Source: Siphonodentalium dalli (Eukaryota > Mollusca > Scaphopoda > Gadilida > Siphonodentaliidae). Taken from it: DNA of 64,000 nt. Shown piece after piece: positions 55,851 through 64,000 of the stretch. Within the stretch, counting starts at the first letter, position 1; each line of letters begins with the position of its first letter. A program made the position numbers and the translations under genes. Below the pieces are notes generated by a model. That model did no database searches. It worked only from the letters and a program-made list of their open reading frames with translations, and was not told the origin of the DNA. The stretch is from NCBI GenBank assembly GCA_032622095.1, contig CP136063.1, positions 277,503,426-277,567,425 on the forward strand. Reading direction: 5' to 3'.

Positions 55851-55963
55851 TTATGAAATATTTACAGACATTATAACGTATCTGCTGAAATAAAATATTT
55901 AAATATTAACCTAAAAAATATGTTGCGGGCAACCAAAAACCACCAACCTGAAAACAAAAACAT

Positions 55964-56460
55964 TAAAGCCAAAATAATAAATGAAAGTATCAATGACATT
56001 GTAGCTCAACTTGGAGAAGGGATAATGTCATACATTACAGTCAATGGAGCAATAAGGAATGAGGAAAGTTGCTGTAAATATTTAAAACAGTTCTCCAATA
56101 AATGTCGGAAATCTAAGATGATGTTAGCGGCCATGTAAAAATAAATTGGAAACATTTGATGGCTTCCATCTAGTGGTCACCCCGAAGTTCCATATTAAAT
56201 ATTTAGTGACAATCGGATCAGGGATGCTGATGTGGCCTGTAGGGTATGGCAAAGGATTTAGACACACAAAGAGCAAATTCCAAGATGGCCACTGGTGGCC
56301 TCATTTTTTAACTAAATCCAGAATATTTTTATGGCTCCCTGTCCCATCTAGTGGTCACACTAAAAATCCATATCAAGTTTGGTGGTGAATGGGTGAGGAA
56401 TGTGGTCTGTAGCGTGTGCCAAAGGATTTATTTTTTGCAAAGAGTAAAATCCGGCGGCCC
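55964..56460 (+). mobile_element. Pearl-like element, 5' part
   Basis: ATGAAAGTATCAATGACATT then GTAGCTCAACTTGG is the same 5' terminus as at 59205. It continues into ~140-160-bp units with CAAGATGGCCACTGGTGGCC. It is cut off ~25 bp before the donor site of fibrillin exon 56485. Confidence 0.55.
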
Positions 56461-56484
56461 ATTTTTTTTAGTGTAGTTCTTTAC

Positions 56485-56607
56485 CTGTGCAGGACTGAGC
56501 TGTACTGTCATACTGTCCACCGTCACCACATTCACAATGGTAGCTGCCCAGTGTGTTTGTACATGACGCCATTCCACATGCTTCAGAAGAAGAGCATTCA
56601 TTGCTGT
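56485..56607 (-). CDS. Fibrillin exon: cbEGF domain
   Basis: Acceptor TTTCACACAAACAG, donor GCACAG|GTAAAG; 123 nt, phase 1/1. It encodes DSNECSSSEACGMASCTNTL then GSYHCECGDGGQYDSTAQSC. It has six cysteines, the D-x-N-E calcium ligands, and the hydroxylation motif C-T-N-x4-Y-x-C-x-C. It lines up with the penultimate vertebrate fibrillin cbEGF (GSASCYNTLGSYKC). In microfibrils such domains bind calcium and stiffen the rod. The exon lies between a truncated pearl-like element and a hAT-like MITE. Confidence 0.9.
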
Positions 56608-56654
56608 CTGTTTGTGTGAAAGAAAAATAAAGCAATATTATACACCATGCTCTT

Positions 56655-57014
56655 CAATTCTGGAAATAATGTGTCTGTCATTTGCAGAATGAGGTCCCCA
56701 GAGGGTAAATTTTGTTATGCTATCCTGCACATCGGGTTAGTATCACCAAATTCACCCTTTGGGAACCATATTCTGCTTAGGCCTCAACTGCTATGGGAGA
56801 CCTAGGATCAGATTGAAGTTCCCCAGTTGAAGTTGGCGATGTGCACGCATTGGGCACCTCGATTATGCATTTTATCTTGTGCAAATTAGGGGATATAGAA
56901 ACTAAACAGAAGGGAAAACATAACTAAAAACAATGTTAATTTGAGGTCTCCAGAGGTGAATTTGGTGATAGCGACCTCATCCTGCAAATAACAGACACAC
57001 TATTTCCAGACTTG
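56655..57014. mobile_element. hAT-like MITE, diverged TIR, perfect 8-bp TSD
   Basis: CAATTCTGGAAATAATGTG to ACACTATTTCCAGACTTG, flanked by ATGCTCTT at 56647-56654 and 57015-57022. The element sits ~45 bp upstream of a fibrillin exon's acceptor. Confidence 0.85.
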
Positions 57015-57202
57015 ATGCTCTTCAACTTTCCTGGATAACTATTTTAGGAGATTATTAGCTTTCAGTTTTTTCACAAGAAAATCCTTGTATACTGCACACC
57101 AGGGCTGATGCCTTTAACCTCACTTGAAACCGAATTTGACATGTAAAACTTTTGGACACAACAATGGAAGAGGAACCATCTCAGAAGTACAACAAATTAT
57201 AA

Positions 57203-58112
57203 CAAGCAGTCGCAGACGGCGGTATCCCCCGCCGAAATGTGCAGTTGGGGAAGTGCATTCTCATTAATGTTTGCGTTCTCAGTATGTGCTAAACAAGAGG
57301 TGGGATTTTGTCAAAAAGCCTGGCTTGCTAACTCATTTTAGGACTGATATTTGTGGAAATTAGCCATGTGACGTCATCCATTTGCACAAGTCCAATAACT
57401 CTGCTGAAAATAATCGGCCGGACCTGGTTTGCGAACTCGTTCTAGATACTGGTCATGTGAAGTCATATACCAAAAATCTTTGAAATCCGTTGACATTTGT
57501 GGAAATTATCCATGTGACGTCGTCCATTTGCACCAAAAATAATAAACAAAGTCCAATAACTCTGCTGAAAATATCCAGCCAGACCTGGTTTGCGAACTCG
57601 TTCTGGATACTGGTATTGTGAACTCATATACCAAAAATCTTAGAAATCCGTTGACATTTGTGGAAATGAGCCCTGTGACGTCGTTCATTTGCACCAAAAA
57701 TAATAAACAAAGTCCAATAACTCTGCTGAAAATATCCAGCCGGACCTGGTTTGCGAACTCGTACTAGATACTGGTCATGTGAACTCATATACCAAATATC
57801 TTTGAAATCCGTTGAGATTTGTGGAAATGTGCCCTGTGACGTCGTCTATTTGCTATTTGGTAAATTCGACAAAAATAATAAACAAAGTCCAATAACTCTG
57901 GTAAAAATATCCGGCCAGACCTGGCTTGCGAACTCAATCTAGGTAATGGTCAGGTGAACTCATATACCACAAATCTTTGAAGTTATGACTCTTACAAATT
58001 CGGGACAGACGGACGGACAGACGGCTCGACAGACGGACGGACGGCTTGATGGACGGAACGACAGACGGACGGAGCCCATTACTATATCCCCGCAAATTTT
58101 AAATTTGGCGGG
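57203..58112. mobile_element. Tandem-repeat-bearing element (CGGCGGTATCCCCCGCCG)
   Basis: Starts AAGCAGTCGCAGACGGCGGT with a CGGCGG..CCGCCG stem. It holds ~165-bp units (AATAATAAACAAAGTCCAAT ... CAGCCGGACCTGGTTTGCG), a CAGACGGACGG-rich segment and an end TTAAATTTGGCGGGGGATAA. Same general architecture as the pearl-like element but different sequence. No ORF of interest. Confidence 0.6.
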
Positions 58113-58126
58113 GGATAACAAGAAGT

Positions 58127-58397
58127 TGCACCCCGGGTGCTGTCATAATCCCACGATGCACCCCGGGTGCTACCATACTCCCACGGTGCACCCCCGGTGC
58201 TGTCATACCCACATGGTGCACCCCGGGTGCTGCCATACTCCCACGGTGCACCCCGGGTGCTGCCATACCCACATGGTGCACCCCGGGTGCTGCCATACTC
58301 CCACGGTGCACCCCAGGTGTTGTCATACCCCACGGTGCACCCCGGGTGCTGTCATACTCCCATGGTGAACCCCGGGTGCTGTCATACCCCCACTCTG
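58127..58397. repeat. 30-bp GC-rich minisatellite, 9 copies
   Basis: TGCACCCCGGGTGCTGCCAT plus ACTCCCACGG. Each unit carries CCCGGG inside the palindrome GCACCCCGGGTGC. Alternating ACTCCCACGG and ACCCACATGG units give open frames on both strands. Confidence 0.9.
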
Positions 58398-58435
58398 CCA
58401 AATTGAAACATAGGCAGGACAGAACCTAAATTTAA

Positions 58436-59195
58436 AACAAGCAGTCGCAGACGGCGGTATCCCCCGCCGAATTGTGCAGTTGGGTTAGTGCATTCTCAAT
58501 AATGTTTGCGTTCTCAGTATGTGCTAAACAAGAGGTGGGATTTTGTCAAAAAGCCTGGCCTGCGAACTCATTTTAGGTACTGCATGGTCATGGGAACGAA
58601 TATCCCAAAACTCTTTTAAATCTGTTGACATTCATAGAAATTAGCCCTGTGACGTTTGCACCAAAAAAAAAAAAAAAAATCCAATAACTCTGCTGAAAAT
58701 ATCTGGCCGGACCTGGTTTTCAAACACGTTCTAGATACTGGTCATGTGAACTCATATATCAAAAATCTTTGAAATCCGTTGACATTTGTAGAAATGAGCC
58801 CTGTGACGTCGTCTATTTGCTATTTGGTAAATTCGACAAAATTAATAAACAAAGTCCAATATCTCCGGTAAAAATATCCGGCCGGACCTGGCTTGCGAAC
58901 ACATTCTAGGTAATGGTCAGGTGAACTCATATACCAAATATCTTTGAAATCCGTTGAGATTTGTGGAAATTAGCCCTGTGACGTCGTCTATTTGCAATTT
59001 GGTAAATTCAACAAAAATAATAAACAAAGTCCAATAACTCCAGTAAAAATATCCAGCCAGACCTGGCTTGCGAACTCATTCTAGGTAATGGTCAGGTGAA
59101 CTCATATACCACAAATCTTTGAAATCCATTGACATTTGTTCAAGTTATGACTCTTACAAATTCGGGACAGACGGAAGGACAAAAAAACAAACATT
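58436..59195. mobile_element. Second copy of the CGGCGGTATCCCCCGCCG element, truncated
   Basis: Starts AAGCAGTCGCAGACGGCGGT as at 57203, has the same ~165-bp units, and breaks at GGGACAGACGGAAGGAC where a pearl-like element follows. Confidence 0.6.
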
Positions 59196-59204
59196 TCCAG
59201 ATAA

Positions 59205-62111
59205 ATGAAAGTGTCAATGACACTGTAGCTCAACTTGGAAAGGGAATAATTTAATGTATTACAGTCAATGGAGCGATTAGGAATGTGGAGTAAAATCCAA
59301 GATGGCTGCTGGCGGCCATGTTTTCGGCAGAATGACCCCAAAATGAGTCGTTCCCATCTACATGTGTCATTGTTAATATACATGACAAATTTTATGATGA
59401 TCAGACTAAAGGTACGACCTGCAGCCCGTGCTAAAGAATTTAGTCATACAAAGAGTAAAATCCAAGATGGCTACTGGCGGCCATGTTTTTTGGCCGAATG
59501 ACCCCAAAATTACTCATTCCCATCTACATGTCAATATTATCATCCATGACAAATTTCATGATGATCAGAAGAACAGTACGACCTGTACGTGGCCCGTGCT
59601 AATGGATTAAATTTTGAAATCCAAGATGGCCGCCATGTTTTTTGTCCGCCATGTTTTTTGTCCGAATGACCCAAAAATGACTCGTTCCCATCTACATTCC
59701 AATTTCAACAGCCATGACAAATTTTATGATGATCAGACTAAAGGTACGACCTGTAGCCCGTGCTAAAGGATTTAGTCATACAAAGAGTAAAATCCAAGAT
59801 GGCTGCTGGCGGCCATGTTTTTTGGTCGAATGACCCCAAAATGACTTGTTCCCATCTACATGTCATTATTAACATTCATGACAAATTTTATGATGATCAG
59901 ACTAAAGGTACAACCTGTAGCCCGTGCTAAAGGATTTAGTCATACAAAGAGTAAAATCCAAGATGGCTGCTGGCGACCATGTTTTTGGCCGAATGACCCC
60001 AAAATTACTCGTTCCCATCTACATTTCATTGTTAACATCCATGACAAATTTTATGATGATCAGACTAAAGGTACGACCTGCAGCACGTGCTAAAGAATTT
60101 AGTCATACAAAGAGTAAAATCCAAGATGGCTGCTGGCGGCCATGTTTTTTGGCCGAATGACCCCAAAATTACTCATTCCCATCTACATGTCAATATTATC
60201 ATCCATGACAAATTTCATGATGATCAGAAGAACAGTACGACCTGTGGCCCGTGCTAATGGATTAAATTTTGAAATCCAAGATGGCTGCTGGCGGCCATGT
60301 TTTTTGTCCGAATGACCCCAAAATGACTCGTTCCCATCTACATTCCAATTTCAACAGCCATGAATAATTTTATGATGATCAGACTAAAGGTACGACCTGT
60401 AGCCCGTGCTAAAGGATTTAGTCATACAAAGAGTAAAATCCAAGATGGCTGCTGGCGGCCATGTTTTTTGGCCCAATGACCCCAAAATTACTCGTTCCCA
60501 TCTACATGTCATTGTTAATATACATGACAAATTTTATGATGATCAGACTAAAGGTACGACCTGCAGCCCGTGCTAAAGAATTTAGTCATACAAAGAGTAA
60601 AATCCAAGTTGGCTACTGGCGGCCATGTTTTTTGGCCGAATGACCCCAAAATTACTCATTCCCATCTACATGTCAATATTATCATCCATGACAAATTTCA
60701 TGATGATCAGAAGAACAGTACGACCTGTGGCCTGTGCTAATGGATTAAATTTTGAAATCCAAGATGGCCGCTGGCGGCCATGTTTTTTGTCCGAATGACC
60801 CCAAAATGACTCGTTCCCATCTACATTCCAATTTCAACAGCCACGACAAATTTTATGATGATCAGACTAAAGGTACGACCTGTGGCCCGTGCTAAAGGAT
60901 TTAGTCATACAAAGAGTAAAATCCAAGATGGCTGCTGGCGGCCATGTTTTTTGCCCGAATAACCCAAAAATGACTCGTTCCCATCTAAATGTCATTGTTA
61001 ACATCCATGACAAATTTTATGATGATCTGACCAAAGGTATGACCTGTGGCCCGTGCTAAAGGATTTAGTCATGCAAAGAGTAAAATCCAAGACGGCTGCT
61101 GGCGGCCATGTTTTTTGGCCGAATGACCCCAAAATGACTCGTTCCAATCTACATGTCATTGTTAACATCCATGACAAATTTCATGATGATCAGACTAAAG
61201 GTACGACCTGTAGCCCGTGCTAAAGGATTTAGTCATACAAAGAGTAAAATCCAAGATGGCTGCTGGCGGCCACGTTTTTGGGCCGAATGACCCCAAAATG
61301 ACTCGTTCCCATCTACATGTCAATATTAACATCCATGACAAATTTCATGATGATCAGACGAACAATGCGACCTGTGGCCCGTGCTAATGGATTGAATTTT
61401 GAAAACAAAGATGGCCACTGACGGCCATGTTTTTTGTCCGAATGACCCCAAAATGACTCGTTCCCATCTACATTCCAATTTCAACAGCCATGACAAATTT
61501 CATGATTATCAGACTAAAGGTACGACCTGTAGCCCGTGCTAAAGGATTTAGTCATACAAAGAGTAAAATCCAAGATGGCTGCTGGCGGCCATGTTTTTTG
61601 CCCGAATAACCCAAAAATGACTCGTTCCCATCTACATGTCATTGTTAACATCCATGACAAATTTTATGATGATCTGACCAAAGGTACGACCTGTAGCCCG
61701 TGCTAAAGGATTTAGTCATGCAAAGAGTAAAATCCAAAATGGCTGCTGGCGGCCATGTTTTTTGGCCGAATGACCCCAAAATTACTCGTTCCCATCTACA
61801 TGTCAATATTAACATCCATGACAAATTTCATGATGATCAGACGAACAGTACCGCCTGTAGCCCGTGCTAATGGATTGAATTTTGAAATCTAAGATGGCCG
61901 CTGGCGGCCATGTTTTTATTCCGAATGACCCCAAAATGAATCATTCCGGTACAAATGTTGATGTCAACAGCTATGACAAATTTCATAATGATCCGATCAA
62001 AGGTACGACCTGTAGCCTCTATTGTTGACGCCTTACGTACACACGCACACACGGACGACGGACGACAAAGTCATGGCAATAGCTCAAACTTTACAAAGTA
62101 AAGTTGAGCTA
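59205..62111 (+). mobile_element. Pearl-like element with a 17-unit ~162-bp array
   Basis: 5' end ATGAAAGTGTCAATGACACT then GTAGCTCAACTTGG. 3' end: a CACACGGACGACGGACGAC tract followed by a stem-loop (TAGCTCAAACTTTACAAAG / TAAAGTTGAGCTAA). Between them 17 units, each with AAATCCAAGATGGC, ATGACCCCAAAATGACTCGT and GATGATCAGACTAAAGGTAC, start at intervals averaging 162 bp (59293 to 61884). Bivalve pearl elements combine ~160-bp core repeats with conserved flanks in this way and are considered Helitron-related. It lies in the fibrillin intron. All short ORFs in it are spurious. Confidence 0.7.
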
Positions 62112-62734
62112 ACAAAGGATAACTTTAAAATTGAAAACGTGAACAACTGTTTGCATTTGCCCCTCTTTGGAAAGCAGTTTTGATGGCAAACACCAATGAC
62201 AAATTTCTTTTAGATCCGATAACCCATGGCTGAGATATATGCCTAGATGGATGGACAGACAAGATGGACGGATGGACAAAGTCAATCCAGTATACCGCCC
62301 CCCCCCCCCCCACATTTTTCTTTGGCTTTTTTGGAGGTATTGACGGTTTTAAAGGGAGTAAAATTGAATAATGGATTGACATACATCTTCATGTGAATAA
62401 TCCACTGGAACATCAAAATGTGGGTAGTCCACATACCAAATTGAAAAGAAATTGGTAACTACTATAGTTATCATCGAACAGTAGAATAATATGCAAATAC
62501 CAAGTGAAGACTTTCTTTCTCATATGTAAAATATATACCAAATTTCATAAAATTCTGTTGAATATTATTCAAGTCATTGTCCTCACAACAAATGTTTCGG
62601 ACAGAAGGACAGATGGATGGACACCGCTCATTTCTATAGTCCACCTGATATGTTTTTTGGGGAGACAATTACCAGAAAACATTTTGTGTAAAATATCGAC
62701 ACCATGTGTCATTAACAGCATTTTACAAACTTAC
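62112..62734. other. No gene; poly-C tract
   Basis: Intron with a 14-nt C run at 62298-62311 and several CAGA/GGA-rich bits (GGACAGACAAGATGGACGG). Confidence 0.4.
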
Positions 62735-62851
62735 CAATACAGCTACCCCAGTACTGGTGTTTGACATAACCAGGTGGACATTCACAATCGTAACCACCAG
62801 GGATGTTCGTACAGTCCTCCTCACAATGTCCATCACTGCATTCGTCAATAT
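62735..62851 (-). CDS. Fibrillin exon: cbEGF domain
   Basis: Acceptor TCTAATTATAG, donor GTATTG|GTAAGT; 117 nt, phase 1/1. It encodes DIDECSDGHCEEDCTNIPGG then YDCECPPGYVKHQYWGSCIG: six cysteines, canonical D-I-D-E-C ligands and the hydroxylation motif C-T-N-x4-Y-x-C-x-C. The short C1-C3 spacing and the HQYW segment before cysteine 6 match the antepenultimate cbEGF of vertebrate fibrillins (ILGGYRC.CP.GY.QHYQWNQC). It is the most upstream fibrillin exon in the window, and a 6.1-kb intron separates it from the next. Earlier exons must lie beyond base 64000. Confidence 0.9.
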
Positions 62852-62909
62852 CTATAATTAGACCAAAAGTGACTTCTCAATAAGAACTAAAACTGACAGC
62901 TTCGTGAAA

Positions 62910-63016
62910 TTAACCCTTTACCCAACAGAACGGCCCTGTGCCAATGCATTCTCTTATATATGCGAGTCGACCATAGGTGGCCTCGCATATATAAGAGAAT
63001 GCATTGGCTTAACATA
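62910..63016. mobile_element. Family A MITE cut by a pearl-like element
   Basis: TTAACCCTTTACCCAAC, one complete hairpin module and TTAACATATTA, then ATGAAAGTGTCAATGACACT begins. The remainder would lie beyond the pearl-like copy. Confidence 0.8.
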
Positions 63017-64000
63017 TTAATGAAAGTGTCAATGACACTGTAGCTCAACTTGGAAAGGGAATAATTTAATGTATTACAGTCAATGGAGCGATTAGGAATG
63101 TGGAAAGTTGAATGTCTAATACTTGTTTATAGACATGAAGAGAAAAGTAAAATCCAAGATGGCTGCTGGCGGCCATGTTTTCATCCGAATGACCCCAAAA
63201 TGATTGTATCCCATCTACATGTCATCGTTAACATCCATGACAAATTTTATGACGATCAGACTAAAGGTACGACCTGTAGCCTATGCTAAATAATTTAGTC
63301 ATACAAAGAGAAAAATCCAAGATGGCTGCTGGCGGCCATGTTTTCGGCTGAATGACCCCAAAATGATTGTATCCCATCTACATGTCATCGTTAACATCCA
63401 TGACTTTAGTCATACAAAGAGTAAAATCCAATATTAACAACCATGACAAATTTCATGATGATCAGACAAACAGTACGACCTGTGGCCCATGCTAATGGAT
63501 TAAATTTTGAAATCCAAGATGGCCACTGGCGGCCATGTTTTTTGTCCGAATGACCCCAAAATGACTCGTTCCCATTTACATTCCAATTTCAACAGCCATG
63601 ACAAATTTTATGATGATCAGACTAAATGTACGACCTGTAGCCCGTGCTAAAGGATTTAGTCATACAAAGAGTAAAATCAAAGATGGCTGCTGGCGGCCAT
63701 GTTTTTCTGCCGAATGACCCCAAAATGACTCGTTCCCATCTACAAGTCATTATTAACATTCACTACAAATTTTATGATGATCAGACTAAAGGTACAACCT
63801 GTAGCCCGTGCTAAAGGATTTAGTCATACAAAGAGTAAAATCCAAGATGGCTGCTGGCGACCATGTTTTTTGGCCGAATGACCCCAAAATTACTCGTTCC
63901 CATCTACATGTCATTGTTAACATCCATGACAAATTTTATGATGATCAGACGAACAGTACGACCTGTGGCCCGTGCTAATGGATTAAATTTTGAAATCCAA
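63017..64000 (+). mobile_element. Pearl-like element, continues past the window
   Basis: Same 5' end as 59205, then about six ~160-bp units, the first ones shortened (rearranged around 63400-63430). The 3' end is not reached. Confidence 0.65.

Noticed and set aside
58082-58401. Gly/Ala/Thr/Arg-rich ORFs on both strands
   Set aside because: Readings of the 30-bp GC-rich minisatellite in several frames.

Overview
The window is eukaryotic, AT-rich and mostly non-coding. It has GT-AG introns, dense short inverted-repeat transposons, a non-autonomous Helitron, tandem arrays and two spliced animal genes. A fibrillin gene with calcium-binding EGF modules indicates a metazoan. Elements built around a ~160-bp core tandem repeat resemble the pearl/BIV160 repeats known from bivalves, so a marine mollusc is my best guess, as inference only.

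Gene 1 (+ strand, about 3.0-35.2 kb) encodes a very basic multi-IQ-motif protein. The firm parts are a 78-bp exon (16118-16195) and a large exon (23345-24301) with an NDRNKRDRS nonapeptide array and five IQ motifs (consensus AATxIQxxYRGYxTRKD). A 21-bp microexon (3042-3062), a possible exon at 5889, a sixth-IQ exon (29189-29329) and a possible 3'UTR exon (35037) are less certain. The 5' end is not identified.

Gene 2 (- strand, 62.85 to 49.6 kb) is the 3' end of a fibrillin gene. Five exons with matching phases encode two canonical cbEGF domains, a degenerate terminal EGF, a unique linker with a furin-type site (RSKR before STSTN) and a C-terminal domain that aligns by eye with the asprosin/placensin region of vertebrate fibrillins. 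The rest of the gene lies beyond base 64000.

Most of the remaining DNA is transposon-derived, and the copies in the window define the families. Family F1 is a foldback with TIR CAGTAATGC and TA target duplication. Families A, B and C share a TTAA target and a CCCTTT or CCCTTC start (piggyBac-like). Family D has TA and TIR TGTGACCCGCC. A hAT-like family has TIR CAAGCCTTGAAATAG and 8-bp duplications. There is also a Mutator-like pair with 9-bp duplications. A, B, C and D carry a common ~69-bp hairpin module ending in CCCTGTGCC/GGCACAGGG, which occurs roughly 45 times (counted by eye).

By region: 0.5-22 kb is MITE-dense intron of gene 1; 23-29 kb holds the IQ exons and RTE-like and minisatellite insertions; 29-47 kb is MITE-rich; 47.8-49.4 kb is a reverse transcriptase remnant turned into a 62-bp satellite; 49.6-63 kb is the fibrillin gene, with a Helitron and satellite-bearing elements in or beside its introns; 59-64 kb is dominated by ~162-bp repeat arrays. 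No rRNA, tRNA or CRISPR was seen.
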